NCBI GenBank assembly: GCA_905236755.1
Contig: CAJOCR010000008.1
Coordinates: 62,001 to 126,000 of the forward strand
Source of the DNA: an uncultured Prevotella sp.
Lineage (GTDB): Bacteria > Bacteroidota > Bacteroidia > Bacteroidales > Bacteroidaceae
Direction: 5' to 3'
Length of the DNA: 64,000 nucleotides
Part shown: positions 1 to 8,938 of the stretch, in pieces
How the letters are laid out: the number at the start of each line of letters is the position of its first letter
Position numbering within the stretch: the stretch's first letter is position 1
Notes under the pieces: generated by a model
What the model saw: only the letters and a program-made list of their open reading frames with translations
Told to the model about the DNA's origin: nothing
Databases searched by the model: none
Made by a program: the position numbers and the translations under genes

Positions 1-3000
1 GTTGGCTTCCAGCGTGCCCTCATTATTTGTATCATTGCCTGTTTCCTGCATCGTAGCAACCCACTTATCGTTTTCTTTCTTTACGCCTACAAACTTATAG
101 AACGTGCCGCCCTCTTCGCCATTGCAGGTATAGTTGAACGGCAGCATCACCGTCGAAGCCATGCCGGGAGTGAACACGCGGTTGCTGGTCACGTGATTCA
201 CGGTTTTGTTAATAACAGAAGGAATATCGACTGGTTCTACCGATGTGCCGTCTAAAAACGCCGTCTTTCCGTTCTGGTCTTGATAAACGTATACTGAACC
301 AAATTGATCTACTAAGTAGGGTGTGATGGTAAACGTCGCCTCTCTTGAGTCAGAGTAGTTGCCCATGCCGGTGATGGTGAAGATATAGTTGCCAGAATCC
401 TGGACTGGGCCACTCGGAGCTGTCACGGTGTAGTCCTCATCCAGAGTGAGCACTGTCTCGCCATCCTTCACAGTGATGACGGGTGTCAATTCATTGCCCG
501 TCCATGTCTGCGACGGAATGGTGACGGTGATGTCCTCGTTCGTCACGGACTTGACAATCTTAAACTCCTTCTCCACAGAGCCCAGCGATGCATAGTCGCC
601 TTGGAAGGTAGCTATTACCTTAGCCGTGCCTGCATTTTCATTGTTCTCGTAGGAATATACATAATCCGTGCCTTGGATGAGATCGAGCGAGCCTGCCATA
701 ACCAGCGGCTCAGGGGTGATTTCGCTGCCTGTATAGGTCTGGTCGGGCACGACATCCATCTGACCGACGGTTTTCAGAATAGATATATTCCACTTGCCAT
801 TGCCGACATCAGTCATTGTGATGTCGTAGAAACCTGATTCGCCATTATTAAAGTCCGTGTCGCTTGCATACTGAACAAATGTTCCTGTGCCGCTGGAATA
901 TGGAATGTTTACATCGTAGATGTCGTTATCTAAAAGAAATTGACAATAGCTGTTGTATTCATCATATTTCAGAATCTGATACGATTGCCACTGTTGAAGA
1001 TTTACCGTTGTCAAGCCATCGTAGATGGATGCCTCTTTAACATATCCACTTGGACCAAAATATCCCCACGCAAACTCCGTCGTGCCGTGAGTGCCCTGCT
1101 CAAATACTGCGCTCACCGTTACATTGCCATTAGGCATGAAGAAAGAATTGCTAGTTGATGCCAAGTCGTTGTTCTCAGCGTCCTTCACGACCAGTCTGCT
1201 CAGATGGTATCCGAAATCGGGCGTGGCGGTGATAGTTATCTGTTCGCCATACTTAGCCGTTTCTGCCGCACATGCTATCGAGCCATGCTCAATGTCGTCG
1301 GCAATGGTGATGGTGTAGTCGGTGTCGTCTATCGGTGTGATAACACGGCGGTCACCGTCCTCGATGATGGTGAAGTAGGTGCTTGCGGTGGCGGTCACAT
1401 CAGTCTCGGTCTCATTCTCAACGTGCATATAGGTCACGCTCTTGGTGATTGTCGATGCGTCCACTTTATCGATGGTATCGTAGATTTTGATTGCGTCGAT
1501 AGTTACCGAACTTCCATAATAAATGTAGCCATTACCAAGTCTTGCGTTGACAGTACCGCCTTTGATGATGATGCCGTCCATATGAGCGGTCATGTAGTTG
1601 CCGACGGTTCCAATGCCGATGCCGTTGTTGCCGCTTGCTGTAATCGTTCCGCTTTCGATAACAACGCTGCCTGCCGTAGCGTTAGCGTCCCACGTTCTGC
1701 CAAGACCAATACCTGCTGCGTAACTGCCATTACCCGTGGCGCTGAGCGAGCCGTCGCCCTTGATGGTGAGCGTAGTGCCGCTGCCACCAATCTGAATGCC
1801 AGCACTGCCAAAACTGTTAGAATTGTTAACGCTGTTCGTACCGACAAGGGTAATCTCCGCCGAACCTGCACAGATGACGCCGCCGTTAATCGTTGCGTTA
1901 TTGAGTGTGACGTTTGCACCGTCTGCAATCGTCACGGCGTAATTGGTCGAGCCAATCAGTATATTTCCGCCAACTGCTGTTAAATCACTTGTGGCTCCTG
2001 CTAAATAGAGCGTGTTGCTGCTCTCCGTGGTAGCAGTGATGTTAATGTCGGCTTTTGCAACGGTTACGGTGTAAATGCCGTAGGCATCGAGTTCAAGCGT
2101 ATTTGTTCCATCGGAAACATTGGTGGCTTCATATCCGGCACTTGCCACAAATTTGATGACAGTTCCCGAAATGTACTTGCCGTCGCTGTCAGCTGCGTTC
2201 GTTGTGCTGACAATCATCATGTTGGCGGGCAGGGTGATGGAGTAAGTGGACAGGATGTTTGCCGTCACAGTTACGTCTGCCGCAGGAACGATGAAGGTAT
2301 AAGTTCCTTTTTTTTCATCATGCGTCAGCGTCACACTGCCGTTATTCACCTGAAGCGTGCTTGTATCTATCAGTTGGTCGACATAAAGCGTCACTGTATC
2401 GCCCGCAAGTGCCGGATTGACACTGGGAATGACAAGTCCGCTGATACCGTCATCAATCGTGATGGTGCGATAAAGCTTGGTATCCTCTTCCGTTATCTCG
2501 GTTGTGCAAGCCTCATCGCTGAAATACTTGCTGCACATGGAGCACTGCCAATACTCGATGTTCACGTCCGTAGCATCGTTGTGTTCGCCTGTGTGGGGAA
2601 TCATCGGGTCTATGACATCAGACTCTGCAAGTTCGGTCGCTCCCGTCTTGTCGGTGAAATACTTGCCGTCATTGCGCAGATAACAGTCCTGCTTGATGCC
2701 CGTTTCGGTACAGGTCGCATCCCTTACCGTCAGGTGGGTGTAGTAGACATTAGGAATTGAGCCGTAAAGCCTAATTTCCGTAAGCTAAATATTATTACTA
2801 CTCTCCGCCACTTCAAAACGGAAATACTTGTAAGCATTGTCTCCGCTGTTATCGCAAGCATACTGGAACTCCTGTCCATATTCCAGCGACTGTCCGGATT
2901 TAGACGAAAGCGTAGTCCAAGAGTCACCTGCATTAGCCTTCGCTTTCAACACCCAGTCGGTGGGCTTGAAATTGTCTGCAGAGTATGTGTTAAAGATATA

Positions 3001-3327
3001 GCCCTTCGGAATGATGGGTTCATCGGAGTTGAACTCGATGTAATAAGGCTGAGCTTCATCACTCAGATGCCATGAACTTGACCCATCTAAATTACCATCC
3101 ACCATATTTGGATAGTTATAAGCCGCAGCAGATGCATTCGTTCCACTCGTAGCGGTGAAGCCCGTGAACAGCGTGTAGTCCGTGCCGCCTACGTTGATAG
3201 TTGATGTGGTTTGTGCCCACGCCGTGGTGGTGGCAGTGAGCATCATCACAAGCAGCAGCACTGCTGCCCGTCGCATTGCGCCCAGCCCAGAGGCCCACGG
3301 CGCGAAAATGTTTTTCTTAATACTCAT
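1..3327 (-). pseudogene. Large secreted repeat protein, interrupted by an in-frame TAG; 3' end outside the window
   Basis: The reading frame starts at the ATG at 3327 and runs off the left edge, broken only by one TAG at 2785-2787. I read every codon from 2784 to 1 and found no other stop. The first part has an export signal (hydrophobic run ending in AWAQ) and a discoidin-like (F5/8 type C) domain ending in YFRFEVAESSNNI. The codons after the TAG give LTEIRLYGS, which completes the usual end of that domain if TAG replaces a Gln codon. Further on are Cys-rich segments (CTETG, YWQCSMCSKYF), a Gly/Thr/Ser-rich beta-helix-like stretch and an InlB-like bacterial repeat (about 1340-1090). Near the left edge are two MBG-like Ig domains. 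An upstream ATG at 3363 overlaps the promoter box and is unlikely. The gene looks more GC-rich than its neighbours. It is probably a surface or adhesin-like protein; its function is unknown. Confidence 0.75.
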
Positions 3328-3360
3328 TTTTTTTGTGTTGATTATTCGTATTTTTGTTTG

Positions 3361-3368
3361 CAAAACTA
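3361..3368 (-). promoter_or_regulatory. Promoter -7 box of the repeat protein gene
   Basis: Read on the minus strand this is TAGTTTTG, an exact match to the Bacteroidota TAnnTTTG box, about 33 bp before the chosen ATG at 3327. No clear -33 TTTG was found. Confidence 0.5.
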
Positions 3369-3641
3369 CTAAAAAAGGATTGAATAGAGTTTCTTTTCTG
3401 TATCAACTTTGTAGTATCTCGTTACAAATTTGTCGTAACTTGTTATACTTTTCGCAATATATATGACTCTTTGCTTTCAAAAAAGCTATTTTATTCTTTA
3501 TTACTGCAGTGTTCCCTAATGGGATATGTGTTTACATTGTTATACGCAAGAAAAAATGCATAAGAGTTTTTTTGCGATGAAGATTGTGATAAAGATTACA
3601 GGAGTATCATCGTTAAAAAATTTTCATTCCCTCTTTATTTT

Positions 3642-3698
3642 TTCCTTAGTTAGCCCATTTTTATTTCCTGGTTAGGAAAAATTTTCTCTCTGGTTGGA
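3642..3698. repeat. Three 22-bp-spaced copies of a CCTnGTTRG motif
   Basis: GTTAG at 3649, GTTAG at 3671 and GTTGG at 3693 are spaced exactly 22 bp, each preceded by a pyrimidine-rich TTCCT or TCTCT stretch and mostly followed by A-rich DNA. A related motif occurs in opposite orientation at 39982-40012. No coding potential was seen. Confidence 0.6.
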
Positions 3699-3777
3699 AA
3701 CATAAAATTTCGTGTTTTGCGGTCTTTTTCACACGTAGTAAAACTGTAATATATTCCTACTTTTTCTCCTATATGAG

Positions 3778-4013
3778 TCCTAAACTCATCCTAAGCACAT
3801 CCTATAGCATTCCTATACCTTAACAATACCATTCTTCGTATTCTTGTACGTTTGTTCTTCGTTTGTTGTCCGTTTATTGAACGGACAACAAACGGACATC
3901 AAACGGACAACAAACGGACAACAGATATAGTTATGGTATAGTCAATGTATAGTTAACGTATAGTTAATGTATAGTTTAAGTATAGTTTAAGTATGGTTTA
4001 AGTATGGTTAAGA
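3778..4013. repeat. Composite array with 11-bp period, three unit families
   Basis: Four units of the type TCCTAAGCACA occupy 3778-3821. Units related to TTCGTTTGTTG lie at 3847-3879, then four AACGGACAACA-type units at 3880-3923, to which TGTTGTCCGTT at 3864-3874 is an inverted copy. Eight units of the type TATAGTTAATG or TATAGTTTAAG follow from 3926 to about 4013. The 11-bp spacing holds almost throughout although the unit sequence changes. It lies between two divergent genes, just upstream of the promoter of the membrane AraC-type regulator. The stretch 3369-3641 before it shows no gene or other clear signal. Confidence 0.8.
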
Positions 4014-4057
4014 GTAAGTTTTTTTGCGAGAAAAATATTGTTTTATATAGTTTTTAT

Positions 4058-4065
4058 TACTTTTG
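4058..4065 (+). promoter_or_regulatory. Promoter -7 box of the AraC-type regulator
   Basis: TACTTTTG matches TAnnTTTG and lies 32 bp before the ATG at 4098. A TTG at 4038-4040 is a weak -33 candidate with a short spacer of 17 bp. Confidence 0.5.
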
Positions 4066-4097
4066 TATTGTTTATTACATAATTAGAACCTAAAAGT

Positions 4098-5255
4098 ATG
4101 TTTTCACAAACAGAACTCTTGTATAGTATAGCGTGCACGATATATGTAACAACTTGTCTGACGTTCTCTATCGTGCGATGTTTTTACGTATGCCCAGAAG
4201 CGAAGGCAGACAAGAGCTATTACTATCCAGACCGTAAGGTTATGGCGCTACTCTATGCCATTCCATCCATACTTTTTCCTTACATACTCAATCCAAATAG
4301 TCATACATCATGGTTGCTTGTAAAAGGGTACTACCCACTGACCCATTTCTTCTATTGCTCTATTCTGTTGTTTAACTACTTTGGCACAATAAAGAATTGG
4401 AAACGATGGTATATATCAGGCATCGTCTCGGCTTTCTTGGTATTCATTCCGCTTTCTGTGCTATTTGCCATAGCTATTTCGCCAATTCAGGACATAAATA
4501 TCTGTTTTGAAAACGCGTTAGAAAATATATTTTTTTCAGTTGGAATACTAATGACCATATATTGTGGCATCTCGATGTGGAAAATATGGCAATGGGTTGG
4601 TGAATATAGTACCGACAATTTCTCTAACATTGACGATTTTCCACTCGCTTACGCCCGTGGTGTGCTAATAATTCCCGTAATCCATGCTTTGCTTATTTGG
4701 CCTACCGTTTTGGTTAACAACCCCATGTTAATGGCGGTAATGCAAATTCTTCTTTCGGTGTTTAATGTTTTCTTCCTAATATCAATACTACAAACAAAAC
4801 GCAACGGAAAATCTTTAATGCAGATAAAAGAAGAAAAAGACGAACTCAACAATATAAATATTGCAGAGCAAGTTATATCAACAAACAAAGAACTTGCAAA
4901 AGACAACAAAACATACAAGACTATTCCAGAACAAACTTACAAAAAGATAGTTTTAAGCATTGATAGAACATTGACGCATCAGCGTCTATACCTTAATCCC
5001 AACCTTCGACTTAAGGATATTGCTGAATCATGCGACTACTGTCAGACATACGTTTCAAAAGTATTCAAAGAGCAGTATGGTGGTTTTTTCGACTACGTGA
5101 ATATGCTTCGTTGCCGCCATGTTGATGAATATATAGCCAAACATCCAGATGTTACCAAGGAGGAAGCAATTTACAAGTCTGGCTTCAAAGATCGCCAGAC
5201 TTACTATCGTATCAAAAAACTCCTATGCTCAAACAAACAATTATTTAAACATTGA
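4098..5255 (+). CDS. Membrane-embedded AraC-family transcriptional regulator
   Basis: The protein has 385 residues. The N-terminal two thirds contain about seven hydrophobic segments, from LLYSIACTIYVTTCLTF near the start to MLMAVMQILLSVFNVFFLISIL near residue 230. A charged linker (KEEKDELNN) leads to a C-terminal AraC-type helix-turn-helix region at about residues 290-380, with LRLKDIAESCDYCQTYVSKVFKEQYG and IYKSGFKDRQTYYRIKKL as its two helix-turn-helix units. It is therefore likely an inner-membrane receptor that binds DNA directly, without a phosphorelay. The ligand is unknown. The flanking repeat array and the transporters downstream are possible targets, but nothing in the sequence proves this. 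Confidence 0.8.
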   Translation: MFSQTELLYSIACTIYVTTCLTFSIVRCFYVCPEAKADKSYYYPDRKVMALLYAIPSILFPYILNPNSHTSWLLVKGYYPLTHFFYCSILLFNYFGTIKNWKRWYISGIVSAFLVFIPLSVLFAIAISPIQDINICFENALENIFFSVGILMTIYCGISMWKIWQWVGEYSTDNFSNIDDFPLAYARGVLIIPVIHALLIWPTVLVNNPMLMAVMQILLSVFNVFFLISILQTKRNGKSLMQIKEEKDELNNINIAEQVISTNKELAKDNKTYKTIPEQTYKKIVLSIDRTLTHQRLYLNPNLRLKDIAESCDYCQTYVSKVFKEQYGGFFDYVNMLRCRHVDEYIAKHPDVTKEEAIYKSGFKDRQTYYRIKKLLCSNKQLFKH

Positions 5256-5529
5256 ACCGAATGTCACTTACCGAGTGGATGCAGCCGACAAAGTCGGTGC
5301 ATCCAAATAAACGAGGAGTAACCTTTGCTATTGAAAACGACCTCTCCCCTCGCCATCCCCTTTAGGGAGAGAGCCTCGATACGCTCTGCTGTAAATGTGA
5401 AAAACAAAGAAATGAATAATGGATATCTACGGCATTCAACTCCTAACACTTCTATCTACTAACAACTAACTCTCTAAGGCTACTATTAGTTTTTCTAATA
5501 CCAGTTATCGGAAGAATCATTTTTCGTGG
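5256..5529. other. Non-coding stretch between regulator and transporter operon
   Basis: No gene was found. An inverted repeat CTCTCCC/GGGAGAG sits at 5342-5348 and 5365-5371 without a T-run, so it is not a clear terminator. The rest is AT-rich, without convincing coding potential on either strand. Confidence 0.4.
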
Positions 5530-5561
5530 TTTGGGATTGGTTTTTGTTTTCACTACTTTTG
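5530..5561 (+). promoter_or_regulatory. Complete -33/-7 promoter of the transporter pair
   Basis: TTTG at 5530-5533 and TACTTTTG at 5554-5561 are separated by 20 bp, a good Bacteroidota promoter. The predicted transcript has a 5' leader of about 130 nt before the ATG at 5697. Confidence 0.65.
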
Positions 5562-5572
5562 CATCCCGAAAC

Positions 5573-5598
5573 AGAGGAGCGACGCTATTAGCTCTTTT
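5573..5598 (+). promoter_or_regulatory. Hairpin at the 5' end of the transporter mRNA
   Basis: AGAGGAGC (5573-5580) can pair with GCTCTTTT (5591-5598) across a 10-nt loop, with two G-U pairs, right after the predicted transcription start. It could stabilise the mRNA or act as a weak attenuator. No known riboswitch was recognised. Confidence 0.3.
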
Positions 5599-5696
5599 CA
5601 CTCAAATTTAAAGGTAATTGTAATAATAGGTAAAAAGATAAAGGATATTCGCATAGGAAAGCGATAATTCAAATACAGTATAACAAATACAAGAAT

Positions 5697-7385
5697 ATGG
5701 ATTTAATATCTAATCTCTTTAGAGGATTCCCCGAATATTGGGGAGGAGGCGTTGCCCATTCTGTTTTAATAGTTTCCTTGGTAATGACAATTGGGTTGTT
5801 ACTGGGGAAACTTAAATTTAGAAATATATCGTTAGGATTGGCTTGGGTGCTGTTCGTTGGTATTCTGTTCGGCAGATTCGGACTTACCCTTGAACCTAAC
5901 CTACTCCACTTTATCAAAGAACTTGGACTTATCATCTTTGTGTTTGCCATCGGATTACAGGTGGGTCCAGGATTCTTTGCATCTTTCCGTCGAGGTGGAT
6001 TTGCTCTCAATGGATTAATGATGATAGTGCTTGCTTGTAGCGTTGCTATCACATTAATAATTCATTTTGTTAGCAACATCCCTATGACCACAATGGCAGG
6101 TATTTTCTCTGGAGCTGTTACCAACACTCCTGCTCTTGGTGCTGCCCAGCAAGCCACAACCGATGTGTTTGGCTATGATGCTCCAAAGATTGCCATTGGC
6201 TATGCTGTTACCTACCCTATGGGTGTTATTGGCGTTATCGTGGCATTTGCCATTATGCGTTATGCGTTCCGTATAAACCTCAAGAAAGAGGAGCACGATG
6301 CTCTCAGAGGTCTTGGCAGTACTGAGCGTCTGAGCGTTCACCAGATAACGATCGAGGTTAGCAATAGTATGATTGACGGCAAGATGCTTTCTGATATCCG
6401 TCAGTTTGTGAAACGTGAGTTTGTTATCACCCGTATTGTTTTCAACGGCGAGGAGGATGAGTGTCATATTGTATCAGGAAACACTATTCTGCATAATGGC
6501 GACAAGCTTCTTGTGGTTATCACACCTAAGGACGAGGATGCTGTGAAGGCTCTCTTTGGTCATAGTATTGCTTACGACTGGTCGAAGTTTGACAACGATT
6601 ACAAGGTGAGAAGAATGTTTGTTTCAAACACTAAGCTGAATGGTAAGACCATCAAGGATTTGGATATCCGTACTCGTTTTGATGCTAACATTGCTAAGGT
6701 TACACGTAATGGCGTTGACCATGTAGCAACACCTAACTTTGCTCTCCAAACAGGCGACATTCTCTCTGTTGTTGGCAAAGAAAATGCGTTGACGCATACA
6801 GAATCGGAGGTTATTGCCCGTAATCATCATGCATCGTATGGCGACTTGATTCCTATCTTTATCGGTATCACCTTTGGTTGTATCCTTGCTCATCTGCCAT
6901 TCATCATTCCAGGTTTGCCACAACCTATTAAGTTTGGTCTTGCAGGCGGTCCAATGATTATAGCCATTCTCATGGGCTATTTCGGCACAAAGCATCATTG
7001 GCTCAACACAGCCACATTCACATCGGGCAATATGCTTCGCGAGATTGGTATCACTATGTTCCTTGCGTGTGTGGGCTTACAGGCTGGTAAAGACTTTATT
7101 GATACTGTTGTCACAAGCGAAGGACTGGAATGGGCACTCTACGGACTTGCCATCACCATGATTCCTATTATTATTGGCGGTTTCATCGGACGCTATGTGA
7201 TGCACCTCAACTATTTCACTCTGATGGGTATTCTCTCAGGCGGAAACACCAACCCTCCTGCATTGGCTTACGCAAATGAATACACATCTACCGACGAGCC
7301 ATCTATTGGTTACACAATGGTATATCCATTGGCAATGATACTAAGAATCATCGTTATTCAGATATTAATCATGGCGATTGCATAA
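5697..7385 (+). CDS. YidE/AspT-like transporter with two TrkA_C domains
   Basis: The 562-residue protein has the layout of the aspartate-alanine exchanger (AspT/YidE/YbjL) family: a hydrophobic half (about 1-175), two cytosolic RCK_C/TrkA_C domains (about 205-370; DIRQFVKREFVITRIV and DLDIRTRFDANIAKVTRNGV regions), and a second hydrophobic half (about 385-560). The halves carry the related sequences AGIFSGAVTNTPALGAAQ and MGILSGGNTNPPALAYAN, as expected from an internal duplication. It likely exchanges or exports small carboxylates or amino acids across the inner membrane; the substrate cannot be read from sequence. A 65-bp gap separates it from the ThrE-like gene, so the two are probably co-transcribed. 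Confidence 0.85.
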   Translation: MDLISNLFRGFPEYWGGGVAHSVLIVSLVMTIGLLLGKLKFRNISLGLAWVLFVGILFGRFGLTLEPNLLHFIKELGLIIFVFAIGLQVGPGFFASFRRGGFALNGLMMIVLACSVAITLIIHFVSNIPMTTMAGIFSGAVTNTPALGAAQQATTDVFGYDAPKIAIGYAVTYPMGVIGVIVAFAIMRYAFRINLKKEEHDALRGLGSTERLSVHQITIEVSNSMIDGKMLSDIRQFVKREFVITRIVFNGEEDECHIVSGNTILHNGDKLLVVITPKDEDAVKALFGHSIAYDWSKFDNDYKVRRMFVSNTKLNGKTIKDLDIRTRFDANIAKVTRNGVDHVATPNFALQTGDILSVVGKENALTHTESEVIARNHHASYGDLIPIFIGITFGCILAHLPFIIPGLPQPIKFGLAGGPMIIAILMGYFGTKHHWLNTATFTSGNMLREIGITMFLACVGLQAGKDFIDTVVTSEGLEWALYGLAITMIPIIIGGFIGRYVMHLNYFTLMGILSGGNTNPPALAYANEYTSTDEPSIGYTMVYPLAMILRIIVIQILIMAIA

Positions 7386-7450
7386 TTAAAAAGGAAAAAG
7401 GTAAAAAATAAACTTTAAACAGTAAAAATATAAACATATAAACTCACAAA

Positions 7451-8875
7451 ATGACAAACCCGATTGAACGTTCTACAGAAAGAGCAATGACCGAACAGGA
7501 ATTGCGCATGAAGCTTAATTTGCTTGTACGCACTGGCACTATCCTCATGGAGAGCAATGCCGACTGCAACCGCATTATGCGCAATTTGAAACGTTGTATG
7601 GCATTCCTTGGCTTGCCCGAAGAGTATGTGCACATACACCTCGACTACAACATCATCATGATTAATATCAGCGATGAGCGCCACTCTTTCTCAAAATATC
7701 AACGTTGCACTCACCACAACATCGAGTTTTCAATCATCTCGCGTGTGAGCAAGATTCTATGGCAAGCTATTAAGGAAGACTGGAGCTTGGAAAAATATGA
7801 AGAAGAACTCGATGCTCTTCAGCACATTCACAAGAACTACACTCCTTGGATGATTGCCACAGCAGCAGGATTTGCCTGTGGAGGTTTCTGTGTGCAGTTT
7901 GGTTGCGACTGGCCAGCATTCTTCTATGCTTCAATAGCAGCTATATTAGGTTTCCGCCTGAAGATGTGGATGGGGAAAGCTGGTGTTAACAACTATGTGG
8001 GTATTGGAGTGAGTGCATTCGTTGCCACTATCCTTGCATGGCTCACCTCTTTCTTGTCATTAAACCCAGAGGTAGCAGCTGCCATTCCTGCTTTCATGCA
8101 CAGTAACACCCCTTATCACCCTTTGATGGCATGTACCTTGTTCATAGTACCTGGAGTGCCTCTTATCAACTTTGTGAGCGATATGGTGAGCGACTACGTT
8201 ACAGTAGGTATCACACGAGCCTTCACAACACTTATGATGGTATTGGCTATGTCGTTTGGTATTGCTCTTGCAATTCAGATATGCGGTATTGACAACTTCG
8301 TTAAAGACCTCAGCATGACCCCTCACAACACGTACATAGACTATGCTGTGGCTGCCGCTATATCAGCAATGGGATTCTCAACCATATACAACACCCCTAA
8401 GCGAATACTTCCTGTTCTCGCCATCTCTGGTATCATTGCCGTTTGCACCCGTAACTTCGTGAACTTGGGTCCAAGCAACGGTAATATTGGTCTTGATCAG
8501 GGTATTATCATTGGTTCGCTTGTTGGTTCGGCATTGATAAGTATCATTGCAACTAAACTGATGCACTGGCACCATATTCCTCATCAGGTGATAGCTATTC
8601 CTGCTGTCATCCCTATGATTCCAGGTGTACTGATGTATCGTGCACTGTTTGGATTTATTGATATGACTGGTGTTGTGGGCGAACTGACAGTAGCGTTTAA
8701 CTATGCTACCAAAGCAAGTCTTGTGATATTGTTCATAGCTCTTGGTGTTGCCATTCCAAACATCTTTGTGCGCAGAATGATTGAACCAAAATCAAAGAGA
8801 AAGTTATTGAAACTGCTGCAAGAACGTCTTGCCAAACAAAACGATATAACAAAACTAAATGAATTGAGTAAATAA
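7451..8875 (+). CDS. Threonine/serine exporter family protein (ThrE-like)
   Basis: The 474-residue protein joins the two halves of the ThrE family. A DUF1212-type N-terminal half (about 20-270) starts with a cytosolic domain (LLVRTGTILMESNADCNRIMRNL) and continues into membrane segments; a DUF3815-type C-terminal half (about 285-450) contains IPAVIPMIPGVLMYRALFGF. Family members export threonine and serine using the proton gradient. Together with the YidE/AspT-like gene just upstream it forms a probable amino-acid efflux or exchange operon. The first ATG at 7451 was kept; an internal ATG at 7487 is possible. The downstream LysR gene is convergent. Confidence 0.85.
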   Translation: MTNPIERSTERAMTEQELRMKLNLLVRTGTILMESNADCNRIMRNLKRCMAFLGLPEEYVHIHLDYNIIMINISDERHSFSKYQRCTHHNIEFSIISRVSKILWQAIKEDWSLEKYEEELDALQHIHKNYTPWMIATAAGFACGGFCVQFGCDWPAFFYASIAAILGFRLKMWMGKAGVNNYVGIGVSAFVATILAWLTSFLSLNPEVAAAIPAFMHSNTPYHPLMACTLFIVPGVPLINFVSDMVSDYVTVGITRAFTTLMMVLAMSFGIALAIQICGIDNFVKDLSMTPHNTYIDYAVAAAISAMGFSTIYNTPKRILPVLAISGIIAVCTRNFVNLGPSNGNIGLDQGIIIGSLVGSALISIIATKLMHWHHIPHQVIAIPAVIPMIPGVLMYRALFGFIDMTGVVGELTVAFNYATKASLVILFIALGVAIPNIFVRRMIEPKSKRKLLKLLQERLAKQNDITKLNELSK

Positions 8876-8938
8876 GTAAACATATAGCTCCTCTTATTCT
8901 TAACCAATCCAATAATATATAACTACCCAAAAGAGAAG

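Noticed and set aside
1204..1983. Long plus-strand open frame opposite the surface protein
   Set aside because: It is the mirror of the GC-rich minus-strand coding frame, has an unlikely Cys-rich composition and no promoter or known motif.
2785..2787. Recoded TAG (readthrough or alternative code)
   Set aside because: TAG ends the LysR, porin and SpmAB-like genes in this window, so it acts as a normal stop.
3778..4013. Possible CRISPR array
   Set aside because: Units are 11 bp, contiguous and without spacers, and no cas gene is present.
5342..5371. Inverted repeat as terminator of the AraC-type gene
   Set aside because: The CTCTCCC/GGGAGAG stem is short, has a long loop and no T-run, and lies about 90 bp after the stop codon.
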